A stretch of 64,000 bases of DNA from Bacteroidales bacterium UBA6445 (GTDB taxonomy: Bacteria; Bacteroidota; Bacteroidia; Bacteroidales; UBA932): positions 83,415 through 147,414 of the forward strand of contig DJOF01000018.1 of assembly GCA_002439585.1 (NCBI GenBank), written 5' to 3'. The notes beneath the pieces are model-generated. The model was given only the letters and a program-made list of their open reading frames with translations. It did no database searches and was not told where the DNA came from. The position numbers and the translations under genes are program-made. Each line of letters starts with the position of its first letter. Position 1 is the stretch's first letter. Positions 1-9,537 of this stretch are shown piece after piece.

Positions 1-28
1 GACGAGCTACCAACTGCTCTACCCCGCG
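1..28 (-). tRNA. tRNA-fMet (initiator), 5' part only
   Basis: Read on the minus strand, bases 28 to 1 give CGCGGGGTAGAGCAGTTGG followed by TAGCTCGTC. This is the acceptor strand and D-arm of a bacterial initiator tRNA-Met. The C at position 1, which stays unpaired in initiators, supports fMet over elongator Met. The anticodon and 3' half lie beyond the left edge of the window, so the amino-acid identity rests on the 5' half alone. Confidence 0.7.
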
Positions 29-121
29 ATGTTTGTTCTGCAAATATACGGCTTTTTGCTCAAATTGCAAATTAAATCACGTAAATCACGTAAATTTTAT
101 GAGAATTGTGACACTTCCTTT

Positions 122-187
122 AGGCCATGAATTCTATGTAAGGAGGCCATGAATTCTATGTAAGTAGGCCATGAATTCTATGTAAGG
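122..187. repeat. 22-bp tandem repeat, three copies
   Basis: Three head-to-tail copies lie at 122-143, 144-165 and 166-187. They differ only in the last base of the middle copy. Each unit contains a GAATTC core and reads ATG AAT TCT ATG TAA on the plus strand (M-N-S-M-stop), with AGGAGG-like bases at the junction of copies 1 and 2. The repeat lies between the tRNA-fMet gene and the 3' end of the permease-Fmt gene. Nothing else recognisable is seen between 29 and 242. Confidence 0.9.
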
Positions 188-242
188 AGAAATGGGGCTG
201 CCTACGGTAAGTTAAAGGACGGTGCCTATGTGATGTAAGAAA

Positions 243-2834
243 CTATATCAAGGCTGGCCTTGTCTTGGCGATTTCTTCCTTGGAAGTCCCCTTAGTGGTA
301 GTCCAGTCGCAAGGCGAGCGAAATCCTGCAAGGAATGCCTTGATATCCATGCGCTTCTTGCCTGAGAGTTGGACATCAGAGAGTCTGATTGCCCCGTCTG
401 CCGTTGTGATTGCAAATATACTCTTTCCGTCGCTGAGGATAGTGCCTGGCTCAATGCTCTTGCCTTCTGCCGCCTTGGATATAGCGTCCATATTGCTTGA
501 GGATGCCCCTGTAATACTTGATTTCATTCCGTTGTCATGCCCATGTGCGCTGCAGGCCGCAACAAGCTTGGAATATTCGTCACCGGTTACAGGTTCTCCG
601 AAGAAAATCTTCAACTGCAGAGAAGCCTCATTCCCATGTGGAGAATTCTCTTTCCTGTCCTTTCTCACGAGTTCTGTGAATGCTGTAGGATACGGGCTCA
701 GACCTCGTATAAGATTGTATATATTGCGGGTAGAGTCACTCCAATCAATATGGCACAAGGCGCGTGATAGCTTCGGTGCCGGCTTCAGTACTTCCGAGCC
801 TTGGATAAAGCTTCGCTGAACCCTTGTCTCAATGCTTTTCTCGATGATACCCTCCACAGTCTGCACTACCAGCTCTGCTCCGATAGGCATAAGCTTGTCA
901 TGTACATCTCCTGCCGTGTCAGTAGGGGAGATTCTACACTCCTGCCTCAGGATGATGCCACCTGTATCTATGTCCTTATCAATCATGAATGTAGTCACTC
1001 CGGTCATATTCTCACCGTTGATTACTGCCCAGTTGATAGGAGCCGCACCGCGATACTGTGGCAGCAGGGCCGCATGCAGATTGAATGTGCCATCTTTAGG
1101 CATGGACCATACCTCTTCAGGAAGCATGCGGAACGCCACTACGACGAAGATGTCCGCTTTCCAAGCCGCAAGGGCTTTAAGGAACTCAGAATCCTTCAAC
1201 TTCACAGGTTGCAATATCGGCAAGCCTTTCTCCACGGCAAATTTCTTTACCGCGCTCTCGTTGACCTTCAGTCCGCGACCGCTTGGCTTGTCTGCAACTG
1301 TAACCACTCCGACAACATTGTATCCTCCGTCAAGCAGTGCCTTGAGCGGAGCAACGGCAAACTCCGGAGTTCCCATATATACGATTCTGGTCTTTCTGAA
1401 CATACTGATAGCTTTGCTTTTGATTTTTCTCCACCATGTGCTGAAATTCTCGGTATTGATAAGAGCCGAGTCGTTGACAGCTTTCCATGTGAAATACATT
1501 CCGAGAGGAAATAGAACCACTGTCGACACGAATACTCCTACGGCTGCTGATACGGCCCCGTCTTTGGCAAGCTTCGTTCCTGTAATGTCGATTACCCAAT
1601 ACAAGACAAAGAATAGGACGGCAATTATGGCCGATATCCCAAGCCCTCCTTTACGTATAAATGCGCCCAAAGGAGCCCCGATAAAGAATAGGATAAAGCA
1701 TGCAAGTGCCTCCGCAAATTTCTTCAGCAGCTCTACATCCGTCCTGCGGAGAATGAAGACATAGCTGTATACGTCATTGCTGTAGCTGTTGACGGTTGTA
1801 CGGTATTCGTCTGCAGCGGCTGCGGCATTCTCATATGCCTTTATTTCATCCTGGATGTCATCCCATTTCTTTACTTTGCTGTAGTCAAATGGAGTGCTGC
1901 TCTTGAATGAGACTGCAGTATCTAGCTGATTCCCGTGTCTTAGTATGCGCCTTGCAAGGAAAGCTCCAGTATTGTGTACTCTTGCAGAGTCGTTGAGCCT
2001 TGTCAGTGAATCCTTTCCGTGCTCAAGCTGTACCAAGTTCATCGCCCTTACTTGATCTCCGAACTTCGATTCTTCGGATTTCTTGAAGGCATAGTTCTCA
2101 AGCGGGATTATCATATCCTGTCTTGCGAATGTGATCTTTTGCAACTGCAGGGAAGTGTCCCTGTAAGACATCTTGTTTGTCTCCTGGTAGTTGATCCCGC
2201 TGAACAGTTGGAAAGTAAGATAATCCTTGGCTTTGGACATCTTCAATATGGCCGAGTCTGCGATGGTGAGACTAGTGTTACCTTTACCGGCAGTATGATC
2301 ATAGACAAGGACACCGTGCATCATGTTGCTCTTGTTATCCTTTGAGTCAATCCTCAGTACATAGCCGTCAATACCGTCGTAGAAAGTCCCGGTTGGGATA
2401 TTGATCTCATCCTTGGTTCTTCCTATATCGTCGCGCAAAGTGAAAATCTTGTTGTATGCGACAGGTACAAGGTTATTGACAGCAAAAAAGGTGAGGATAC
2501 TTATGATTGCAGCACATATTACAAGCGGACGAAATACCCTGTTGAGGGAGATCCCGGCCGCTTTCATCGCGATCAACTCATTATTCTCGCCCATCTGCCC
2601 AACAGTCATCACTGAGGCAAGAAGGGTAGCAAGAGGCAGGGAAAGCGGAAGCATGGTAGCGCTTCCCCAACCAAGGAATTCCAAGATGATCTTCAGGCCA
2701 AGACCCTTGCCGACCAGCTCGTCAATATACAACCATAAGAATTGGAGCATCAATATGAAGATGACTACCAACAATATGGCGAAAAACGGTCCTAAGAAAG
2801 ACTTGACTATAAACTGGTCGAGCTTCTTCATCAT
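243..2834 (-). CDS. LptF/LptG-family permease fused to methionyl-tRNA formyltransferase
   Basis: This is one open frame of 863 aa. Residues 1-470 are a YjgP/YjgQ (LptF/LptG) inner-membrane permease: N-terminal membrane helices with MGENNELIAMKAAGIS, a long periplasmic domain at about 120-340, and three C-terminal helices at about 365-455. LptF/G pull lipopolysaccharide from the inner membrane. From Met478 (ATG at 1403-1401) the frame continues as methionyl-tRNA formyltransferase, which formylates initiator Met-tRNA. It has RIVYMGTPEFA, NLHAALLPQYRGAAPI and the DxDTGG loop. The Fmt part is about 386 aa, against about 315 usual, because of a Ser/Gly-rich insertion in its C-terminal domain. No stop codon separates the halves. 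Met478 could serve as an internal start giving free Fmt, which is the main alternative to a true fusion protein. The start overlaps the alaS stop by one base (TGATG), so the two are probably cotranscribed and translationally coupled. Confidence 0.85.
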   Translation of the reverse strand: MMKKLDQFIVKSFLGPFFAILLVVIFILMLQFLWLYIDELVGKGLGLKIILEFLGWGSATMLPLSLPLATLLASVMTVGQMGENNELIAMKAAGISLNRVFRPLVICAAIISILTFFAVNNLVPVAYNKIFTLRDDIGRTKDEINIPTGTFYDGIDGYVLRIDSKDNKSNMMHGVLVYDHTAGKGNTSLTIADSAILKMSKAKDYLTFQLFSGINYQETNKMSYRDTSLQLQKITFARQDMIIPLENYAFKKSEESKFGDQVRAMNLVQLEHGKDSLTRLNDSARVHNTGAFLARRILRHGNQLDTAVSFKSSTPFDYSKVKKWDDIQDEIKAYENAAAAADEYRTTVNSYSNDVYSYVFILRRTDVELLKKFAEALACFILFFIGAPLGAFIRKGGLGISAIIAVLFFVLYWVIDITGTKLAKDGAVSAAVGVFVSTVVLFPLGMYFTWKAVNDSALINTENFSTWWRKIKSKAISMFRKTRIVYMGTPEFAVAPLKALLDGGYNVVGVVTVADKPSGRGLKVNESAVKKFAVEKGLPILQPVKLKDSEFLKALAAWKADIFVVVAFRMLPEEVWSMPKDGTFNLHAALLPQYRGAAPINWAVINGENMTGVTTFMIDKDIDTGGIILRQECRISPTDTAGDVHDKLMPIGAELVVQTVEGIIEKSIETRVQRSFIQGSEVLKPAPKLSRALCHIDWSDSTRNIYNLIRGLSPYPTAFTELVRKDRKENSPHGNEASLQLKIFFGEPVTGDEYSKLVAACSAHGHDNGMKSSITGASSSNMDAISKAAEGKSIEPGTILSDGKSIFAITTADGAIRLSDVQLSGKKRMDIKAFLAGFRSPCDWTTTKGTSKEEIAKTRPALI

Positions 2835-5449
2835 CAGGCAGTTGCCAGTTCAATCATCTTGGCAAGAGCCTTTCCGAGACCTGCGGTATCCTTGCCGCCT
2901 GCAGTTGCAAGGCCGCTCTGTCCACCTCCGCCTCCAAGGATGCATTTTGCCGCCTCCCTTATGTCCTTGCCAGCATTCTTGCCTTTGGCAACTAGGTCAG
3001 CGGAGTACATCAGTACGAGATTTGGTTTGCCCTCATATTCAAATGCGGCTGCGAGAACGAAATTGTCGGTCTCCTTCTGCAGCAGGGCCGCAATGTTCCT
3101 TACAATGACCGGATCTTCTGAGGCGGTGACTTCAACAATCCTGACACCGTCTCTCTCAGTCGCCTTTTCTTTAAGCGCGGAAGCGAGGCGAGCTGTCTTC
3201 TCCTGGATGAAACCGTCTATCTCTTTCTTTAGGCCAGCATTCTCATCAATCAACTTGTGAATGGATTCACCGAGGTCGGGAGCGTTGTTAAAGAACGACT
3301 TGGCCTCCTTAAGAGTCTGTGTGAGAATATGGTAGCGCTCCCATGCCGCTTCCCCAGTCACAGCTTCTATTCTCCTGATTCCCGCAGCAACGGCTCCTTC
3401 AGATACGATTGAGAACATTCCTATCTGGCCTGTAGCATCGGCATGAGTACCTCCACACAACTCGATAGATTCTCCGAATTTTATTACTCTTACGCTGTCT
3501 CCGTATTTCTCACCGAACAGGGCTACTGCTCCCATCTCCTTGGCTTTGTCCATGGGTACATCGCGCATCTCTTCACGAGGATAGTTGGCCATTATCATCT
3601 CATTGACTTTCTTCTCTGTAAGAGCGAGCTCCTCGTCTGTCATCTTGGCGAAATGAGAGAAATCAAACCTGAAATAGTCCGGGCCTACATACGAGCCTTT
3701 CTGCTCGACATGGTCACCGAGAACATCTTTCAGTACTTTGTCGAGAAGGTGCGTGGCTGTATGGTTGTTCGTTATTTTCAGCCTTCTTTCGGCATCTACA
3801 TGTAGTGTAAATGACTCTGTGCAGTCGGTCGGTATGCGCTCTGCAATATGTATTGTCAGATTATTTTCCTTGATGGTGTTGAGAATCCTGATCCTCTCAC
3901 CGCTCTCGGACTCGATATAGCCTGTGTCTCCGACCTGGCCTCCCATCTCTGCGTAGAAAGGCGTCCTGTCGAATACAAGCTGGAACATCGTCTTGTTCTT
4001 CTGTTTGACGGTACGCTGCTTGATAAGGCTTGCCCCGTCAATCTCAGTGTACTCGTAGCCGAGGAATTCCTCCTCCTCTCCGCTATGATACTGAATCCAG
4101 TCTCCGAATTCATTTGCAGTGGCCTGTCTTGCACGCTCTTTCTGCTTGGCCAGCTCCGCCTTGAACTCCTCGTAATCAACGGTAAATCCTTTCTCTGAAG
4201 CTATGAGCTCCGTAAGGTCGATAGGGAAGCCGTAAGTGTCGTACAGAACGAAAGCGTCCTTGCCTGACATGACCTTTCCATTGTCAGTCTTGGCGAGATA
4301 CTCATCCATGAGCCTTATGCCTCTGTCAAGAGTCCTTAGGAATGCAAATTCCTCTTCGCGAATAACATTCTCTATGAGTTTCTGCTGCTCCTTAAGTTCG
4401 GGATATGCACCTCCCATATCTTCTGCAAGCCTTGATACCAACCTGCAAAGGAATGGCTCACTGAATCCGAGGAAGGTATAGCCATAACGGACGGCACGGC
4501 GCAGAATCCTTCTGATCACGTAGCCTGCTTTTACATTGGAAGGTAGCTGGCCGTCGGCAATGGAGAAGCTGATGGCTCTTATATGATCCGCAATGACCCT
4601 CATGGCTACTTCCGTATCGTGGGACTCATGGTATTTGTGCCCTGAAAGCTCCTCTATCCTGCCAATCATTCCTGTGAATATATCGGTGTCGTAGCTGCTC
4701 GTCTTGCCCTGGAGTACCATGCATAGTCTCTCGAATCCCATGCCTGTATCTATATTGTGGTTGGGAAGCGGCTCAAGTTCTCCGTTGGCCTTGCGGTTAT
4801 ATTGCATGAAGACTAAGTTCCAGATCTCTATGACTAAAGGATTGCTCTTGTTGACTAGCTCGCTGCCGGGTATCTTTGCAATCTCGTCATCACTTCTGAG
4901 ATCAATATGGATCTCGCTGCACGGTCCGCAAGGGCCGGTGTCTCCCATTTCCCAGAAATTGTCATGCTTGTCACCGAGAAGAATGTGGTTCTCCGGAAGA
5001 AACTTCGCCCACGTCTTGTGTGCCTCCTCGTCAAGAATAGTCCCATCTTTCTCATCTCCCTGGAAAACGGTCGCGTACAACTTAGTCTTGTCAATCTTGT
5101 ATACTTCTGTCAAGAGTTCCCATGCCCAGCTGATGGCCTCTGTCTTGAAATAGTCGCCAAAACTCCAGTTGCCGAGCATCTCGAACATAGTGTGATGATA
5201 AGAGTCGTGTCCCACTTCCTCGAGATCGTTGTGCTTGCCGCTTACTCTCAGACACTTCTGTGAGTCAGTGGCTCTGTGCATCTTGGGGGTTACATTGCCG
5301 AGAAATATGTCCTTGAACTGGTTCATCCCGGCGTTGGTGAACATAAGGGTTGGGTCGTTCTTTACCACCATTGGCGCAGATGGTACAATGGTATGTCCCT
5401 TGGACGCAAAGAAGTCCAGGAAAGTCTGTCGTATTTCGTTAGATGTCAT
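2834..5449 (-). CDS. alaS: Alanyl-tRNA synthetase
   Basis: This class II synthetase charges tRNA-Ala in the cytoplasm. With the start at 5449 it is 871 aa, the usual length. The N-terminus [19 protein letters not shown] matches the family, while the upstream in-frame extension to 5536 is charged and unlike it. The aminoacylation core carries the [17 protein letters not shown] motif. The editing domain has [11 protein letters not shown] and [13 protein letters not shown], whose His and Cys residues bind zinc. The C-terminal DHHA1 region has the [14 protein letters not shown] glycine cluster. It is the first gene of a two-gene minus-strand operon with the permease-Fmt gene and is divergent from the M23 gene at 5578. 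The tandem ATG codons at 5452 and 5449 cannot be told apart by sequence. Confidence 0.97.
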   Translation of the reverse strand: MTSNEIRQTFLDFFASKGHTIVPSAPMVVKNDPTLMFTNAGMNQFKDIFLGNVTPKMHRATDSQKCLRVSGKHNDLEEVGHDSYHHTMFEMLGNWSFGDYFKTEAISWAWELLTEVYKIDKTKLYATVFQGDEKDGTILDEEAHKTWAKFLPENHILLGDKHDNFWEMGDTGPCGPCSEIHIDLRSDDEIAKIPGSELVNKSNPLVIEIWNLVFMQYNRKANGELEPLPNHNIDTGMGFERLCMVLQGKTSSYDTDIFTGMIGRIEELSGHKYHESHDTEVAMRVIADHIRAISFSIADGQLPSNVKAGYVIRRILRRAVRYGYTFLGFSEPFLCRLVSRLAEDMGGAYPELKEQQKLIENVIREEEFAFLRTLDRGIRLMDEYLAKTDNGKVMSGKDAFVLYDTYGFPIDLTELIASEKGFTVDYEEFKAELAKQKERARQATANEFGDWIQYHSGEEEEFLGYEYTEIDGASLIKQRTVKQKNKTMFQLVFDRTPFYAEMGGQVGDTGYIESESGERIRILNTIKENNLTIHIAERIPTDCTESFTLHVDAERRLKITNNHTATHLLDKVLKDVLGDHVEQKGSYVGPDYFRFDFSHFAKMTDEELALTEKKVNEMIMANYPREEMRDVPMDKAKEMGAVALFGEKYGDSVRVIKFGESIELCGGTHADATGQIGMFSIVSEGAVAAGIRRIEAVTGEAAWERYHILTQTLKEAKSFFNNAPDLGESIHKLIDENAGLKKEIDGFIQEKTARLASALKEKATERDGVRIVEVTASEDPVIVRNIAALLQKETDNFVLAAAFEYEGKPNLVLMYSADLVAKGKNAGKDIREAAKCILGGGGGQSGLATAGGKDTAGLGKALAKMIELATA

Positions 5450-5533
5450 CATGACTGTATTTTTACAATCTTTTTTGCGCGGCATGACCGCACTCTGCAA
5501 GGAGCGATGCCCATTGCCGTTAGAATTAAACAA

Positions 5534-5541
5534 CAAAATTA
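5534..5541 (-). promoter_or_regulatory. Candidate -7 box for alaS
   Basis: The minus strand reads TAATTTTG, a match to the Bacteroidota -7 consensus TAnnTTTG, about 85 nt upstream of the alaS start. No TTTG lies at the usual -33 spacing, so this is weaker than other promoters in the window. Confidence 0.35.
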
Positions 5542-5564
5542 TAACAAATTTCTCAAAAAATCTC

Positions 5565-5572
5565 TATATTTG
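5565..5572 (+). promoter_or_regulatory. Candidate -7 box for the M23 operon
   Basis: TATATTTG matches TAnnTTTG exactly. It ends only five bases before the ATG of the M23 gene, so transcription from it would give an almost leaderless mRNA. No clear -33 TTTG is seen. Confidence 0.4.
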
Positions 5573-5577
5573 CTTAT

Positions 5578-6597
5578 ATGTCCAAATTTGAGAAATACAA
5601 GCTCAATCCCGAGACTCTGTTGTACGAGATACAGGAAGTATCAAGGCGCTCGAGATTTATGAAGGCGGTGGCATTTGTAGTAGCAAGTGCTGCCCTTTCT
5701 TTCGTATTTTTTTGGCTCTTCACAGCAGTATTTGGATTTGAGCTACCCAAGACAATCCTCCTAAAGTCAGTCAATGAGAGGTGGATCTCGGATATGGATC
5801 TTATGAACCGTCAACTTGACAGCTATGATGAGGCTCTTGAAGGACTCGGGCTTAGGGATGATGAGATCTACAGAAATATATTCGGAATGAACCGTATCCC
5901 TACTGAGGTGCGCAATGCCGGGTTTGGTGGAGTGGATCGTTATTCCTATCTAGACAATATATCTGACAAGTCTGTCCTCAAAAAGACGGAGAAGCGTATC
6001 GATGTGCTGACAAAGAAGGCATTTGTTCAGAGTCGGTCGTATGATGACGTCGAGGCTCTCTCTCAAAGGGCTGGTGATATGGCTTCATGTCGTCCAGTAG
6101 TACCTCCGATTTTGCCTGACAAGTCGCAATACAGACTATCAAGCCGATTTGGCTACAGATCAGATCCTATATCCGGAGTGTCAAGGATGCATACAGGGCT
6201 TGACTTCGCTGCCCATCAGGGAACTCCAGTATACGCTCCTGGTGACGGTGTTGTGGAGTCAGTAAGTTTCAGTATTTTCGGCTACGGCAATTCCGTGGTC
6301 ATCGATCATGGCTTCGGTTACAAGACCAGATATGGCCATCTAAGAGATATATTGGTCACGGAAGGGATGCGAGTTCGCAGGGGACAGAATATTGCCACTA
6401 TCGGCAACTCAGGCAAGTCTACTGGTCCGCATCTACATTATGAGATCATGTATAAAGGCAGTTATGTCAATCCTGCCAATTTCATGGACATGGAGATGCC
6501 AGTGGATGAGTATTCTTCGATGGTAGGTAATGCAGTGTCCAAAAATGGCGGCCTAATATATGGCCAGCCAGGTTCAACAACCCGGGATAAAAAATAA
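5578..6597 (+). CDS. Membrane-anchored M23 (LytM-type) endopeptidase
   Basis: This 339-aa protein has one membrane segment at about residues 28-52 and no cleavable signal. A coiled region follows, then an M23 peptidase domain at about 185-305. The zinc and catalytic residues are all present: HTGLD, RYGHL and HLHYE. M23 enzymes cut peptide cross-links in peptidoglycan on the periplasmic side of the membrane. The stop overlaps the start of the next, related M23 gene by one base (TAATG), so the pair is probably coexpressed and may form a complex. It opens a plus-strand gene train running to the Rnf genes. Confidence 0.93.
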   Translation: MSKFEKYKLNPETLLYEIQEVSRRSRFMKAVAFVVASAALSFVFFWLFTAVFGFELPKTILLKSVNERWISDMDLMNRQLDSYDEALEGLGLRDDEIYRNIFGMNRIPTEVRNAGFGGVDRYSYLDNISDKSVLKKTEKRIDVLTKKAFVQSRSYDDVEALSQRAGDMASCRPVVPPILPDKSQYRLSSRFGYRSDPISGVSRMHTGLDFAAHQGTPVYAPGDGVVESVSFSIFGYGNSVVIDHGFGYKTRYGHLRDILVTEGMRVRRGQNIATIGNSGKSTGPHLHYEIMYKGSYVNPANFMDMEMPVDEYSSMVGNAVSKNGGLIYGQPGSTTRDKK

Positions 6598-7541
6598 TGA
6601 AGAATAGCTACGAGTTTGACAAGTATTTCAATCTTCGTAAAGCCACCCGTTCTGTAAAGGATGTGGTGGTTACAGTATTGAAATGGGGTATTGCAACAGT
6701 CTCTCTTGCAGCATTCTATTATGTTATATTCTCATTTTTCATAAATACGGATGAGGAGCGTGCGCTCAAGAGAGAGAATCGTATGTATGAGAAGCTCTAT
6801 CCCGATATGAAGGAAAAGGCTGCTCTTCTCGGAGATGTGGTGAAAGACCTTCAGATGAGAGACAATGCGATATACAAGCAGATTTTTCATTCTCCGGCAC
6901 CGGTATCCGATATGGCTGGGGCGATGTCTCTTCTGATGGTTGGGGACTCCATACCGGACAGCAAGATAGCGGAATATACGGCTTCCAAGGCGGATCATTT
7001 GCTGAAAATGGCGCAGGTGGTCACCTCCAATTATATGAAGATTTTTTCGGACGCAGCTGCAGGAGTGACTATACCTCCGATGTCATCTCCGGTCACAGAC
7101 ATTAGTTTTGCCCAAATAGGGGCTTCGATAGGCAATAAATACAGCCCGTTCTACAAGGTTGATTCCTATCATTCCGGAATTGACATTATGGCTGGGCAAG
7201 GGACACCCGTAGTTGCATCTGCTAATGGGGTTGTCACTGCCGTGACACGCTCAGGTAAAGGGCTTGGCAATATTGTAGAGATAACACATGAGGGTGGATA
7301 TGTCACTGTCTATGCCTTGCTTGAAGATATGCGAGTGCGGAAAGGAGAGAGGGTGCAGCGAGGACGGCGAATTGCCAATATTGGTATTTCTGGCAATACA
7401 TTCGCTCCCCACCTGCATTATGAAGTACATAAGGACGGAAAGGTCATGGATCCTGTCAATTATCTCTTTGCGTCATTTTCTCCAGATGAATATATGAAGG
7501 TTGCCTATATGGCTGCCACGACTGGACAAAGCCTAGACTGA
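6597..7541 (+). CDS. Membrane-anchored M23-family protein, variant active site
   Basis: This 314-aa protein has the same architecture as the upstream gene: a short cytoplasmic tail, a membrane segment at about residues 25-47, a coiled region and an M23 domain at about 165-290. The zinc ligands are kept (HSGID and HLHYE). The motif usually written YGHL, which supplies a catalytic histidine, reads YALL here. The protein may therefore bind zinc or peptidoglycan but cleave poorly, as is known for regulatory LytM-domain proteins such as EnvC/NlpD. It is probably a divergent duplicate of its neighbour. The next gene starts two bases after its stop. Confidence 0.88.
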   Translation: MKNSYEFDKYFNLRKATRSVKDVVVTVLKWGIATVSLAAFYYVIFSFFINTDEERALKRENRMYEKLYPDMKEKAALLGDVVKDLQMRDNAIYKQIFHSPAPVSDMAGAMSLLMVGDSIPDSKIAEYTASKADHLLKMAQVVTSNYMKIFSDAAAGVTIPPMSSPVTDISFAQIGASIGNKYSPFYKVDSYHSGIDIMAGQGTPVVASANGVVTAVTRSGKGLGNIVEITHEGGYVTVYALLEDMRVRKGERVQRGRRIANIGISGNTFAPHLHYEVHKDGKVMDPVNYLFASFSPDEYMKVAYMAATTGQSLD

Positions 7542-7543
7542 TT

Positions 7544-7861
7544 ATGGAGAAAATGTATTACAGTATAGGTGATGTAGCTAGAGAGCTTGGTGAGAGTGTG
7601 TCGCTGATAAGATATTGGTCTGACAATTTCAGCCGATTTGTAAAGCCCGTACGCACAGGTAAGGGAGACCGTAAATACAGTGCTGAAGACATAGATACTC
7701 TACGCCAGATACATTTTCTAGTGAAGGATAGGGGACTGACTCTTGATGGTGCCAAGAAAGTCATGAGTGAAGACAGAAGGAGTGTAGAAAGCCGGGTGAA
7801 GGCGATAGAATGCCTTAAGGCCATACGCAAACAGCTTGTGGAAGTAAAGTTGTCATTATGA
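7544..7861 (+). CDS. MerR-family helix-turn-helix regulator, short form
   Basis: This 105-aa protein has a MerR-type winged helix-turn-helix at about residues 4-72: YSIGDVARELGESVSLIRYW, a KGDRKYS wing and an LTLDGAKK helix. A short coiled tail follows. There is no C-terminal ligand domain and no cysteine for metal sensing. Family members bind DNA as dimers. Similar short MerR proteins are common in Bacteroidota next to M23 peptidase genes. Its stop overlaps the next start as ATGA. The target is unknown. Confidence 0.9.
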   Translation: MEKMYYSIGDVARELGESVSLIRYWSDNFSRFVKPVRTGKGDRKYSAEDIDTLRQIHFLVKDRGLTLDGAKKVMSEDRRSVESRVKAIECLKAIRKQLVEVKLSL

Positions 7862-8640
7862 AAGTAGCCGATATAGTCGGGGCTATAGAAGAATTTGCCC
7901 CTCTCTCGATACAGGAAAAGTGGGACAATAGCGGTCTGGCTGTCGGTTCTCCCGATGCCGATGTGCACAAGGTTCTGATAGGATTTGACTGCACGCCGGA
8001 GCTTGTAGACGAGGCGGTATCGGAGGGAGCTGACATGATAGTTACCCATCATCCGCTCATATTCGGTGGCCTTAAAAGGATCACTCCAGAAGATTCTGTC
8101 GGACTTGCGGTCATCAAGGCAATTAAGGCCGGCATCTGTGTCTATGCCGCGCACACGACTGCAGACAAGGTGATCTCCGGTGTCAGTGGTGCCATGGCAA
8201 AGCGTATGGATCTCGTGAATGTCTCCATTCTAGAACCTGATGGGAACGGTGATGTTGGTCTTGGAGTCATAGGACAGTTCCGCGAGTCGATGACTGCAAT
8301 AGAGGCCGTGGAGTATGTCAAGAAGAAATTTGCTCTCAAATATGTACGATGTTCAAGGCCAATAGACGGTCCGCTGTCGCGAGTAGCAATGTGCGGAGGC
8401 AGTGGCTCCTCCTTGATTGATAGGGCGATGGCCAGTGGTGCAGACCTTTATATAAGTGGTGATATCTCTTACCATCATTTTTTCACCACTCCAACCTTCA
8501 TGGTTATTGATATCGGGCACTTCGAGAGTGAGGTGGATATCACTGGCGTATTATTTTCATTGTTAACGAAAAATTTTCCTAACTTTGCAATCCAAATAAG
8601 CAGCCGGTTGCGAGAAAGCAATCCGGTGCATTATTTGTGA
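7858..8640 (+). CDS. Nif3-like dinuclear metal centre protein (YbgI family)
   Basis: This 260-aa protein spans the whole Nif3/YbgI family. The metal-ligand motifs are visible: THHPLIFGG near residue 63, AAHTTAD near 98 and DIGHFESE near 220. Family members form toroidal hexamers with a two-metal site. Some have been linked to GTP cyclohydrolase I-like activity, but the cellular role is not settled. The C-terminal NPVHYL is typical of the family. The neighbouring zinc-ribbon coiled-coil gene downstream is a conserved partner in many Bacteroidota, which suggests a shared function. Confidence 0.92.
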   Translation: MKVADIVGAIEEFAPLSIQEKWDNSGLAVGSPDADVHKVLIGFDCTPELVDEAVSEGADMIVTHHPLIFGGLKRITPEDSVGLAVIKAIKAGICVYAAHTTADKVISGVSGAMAKRMDLVNVSILEPDGNGDVGLGVIGQFRESMTAIEAVEYVKKKFALKYVRCSRPIDGPLSRVAMCGGSGSSLIDRAMASGADLYISGDISYHHFFTTPTFMVIDIGHFESEVDITGVLFSLLTKNFPNFAIQISSRLRESNPVHYL

Positions 8641-8695
8641 CAGCCGCGAGCTGCCTGACAGCCGGCTTTAAGACAGATATAAAATTGTAACATAT

Positions 8696-9517
8696 ATGGC
8701 CAAGAAACTAAAGAAAGTCGAGACTCCGATCGATGCGAGAGAGACATTCGTATCCATCCAGAAGAACTTCGCTGATTCGGAACTCAGCATTGAAGATATC
8801 CTGAGGACATTGTATGCGCTCCAGAAGACGGATTCTGCCATCGACAAGATACTCCAGCTACGAGGTGAGCTCCCGGTCGAGGTTGAGGCTCTCGAACATG
8901 AGGTGGCTGACATGAAGGCCAAGGCAGCTGCTATAAATGCTGAGATTGAGGCGTCCAATGCAGCTATCACCAATTACAAGCATGAGATTGTAGAATGCGA
9001 TACTAATATTGCCAAATACAAGACTCAGATGGAGAGCGTGACGAACAGCCGCGAATATGACTCCCTGTCCAAGGAAGTTGAAAATCAGGAACTTCTGAAG
9101 AAGATTGCTCAGAAGAATGTGTCCGATACCAAGGACGCTATTCTCGAGAAGAAGAATGAACTTCTTGACCTGAAGGAGGATACAAATGTCCGCAACGAGG
9201 ATCTGAAGGCCAAGAAAGAGGAGCTTGCAGGTATCGTTGAGTCTACCGCCAAGGAAGAAGAGAAACTTCAGGCAGACAGGAAGGCTTATGCCTCCAAGAT
9301 TGATGCAAGGACGATGAGTGCCTATGAGCGTATACGCAAGAGCGAGAGAAACCATCTTGCTGTAGTCAGCGTGTACAATGGCAATGCATGCGGAGGTTGC
9401 TTCAGCACGATTATTCCACAGCGCCTTATAGATATAGCGTCCAACAACAAGCTAGTCATCTGCGAGCACTGCGGACGTATTATCGTCAGCGAAGATATCG
9501 AAGAAGGCAAGGCCTGA
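8696..9517 (+). CDS. Coiled-coil protein with C4 zinc ribbon (CT398/DUF164 type)
   Basis: This 273-aa protein has a long, highly charged antiparallel coiled coil at about residues 35-210 (alternating K/E-rich heptads). A C-terminal C4 zinc ribbon at about 232-265 has CGGC and CEHCG as its two knuckles. The architecture matches CT398-like proteins, for which binding to sigma-54 or export components has been reported in Chlamydia; no role is established here. It lies 55 nt after nif3 and 20 nt before dnaB on the same strand. Confidence 0.88.
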   Translation: MAKKLKKVETPIDARETFVSIQKNFADSELSIEDILRTLYALQKTDSAIDKILQLRGELPVEVEALEHEVADMKAKAAAINAEIEASNAAITNYKHEIVECDTNIAKYKTQMESVTNSREYDSLSKEVENQELLKKIAQKNVSDTKDAILEKKNELLDLKEDTNVRNEDLKAKKEELAGIVESTAKEEEKLQADRKAYASKIDARTMSAYERIRKSERNHLAVVSVYNGNACGGCFSTIIPQRLIDIASNNKLVICEHCGRIIVSEDIEEGKA

Positions 9518-9537
9518 CGGACTTTCCGGATTAGATT

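Noticed and set aside
801..1764. Large plus-strand ORFs opposite the permease-Fmt gene
   Set aside because: They are shadows in other frames; the minus strand encodes two clear conserved domains.
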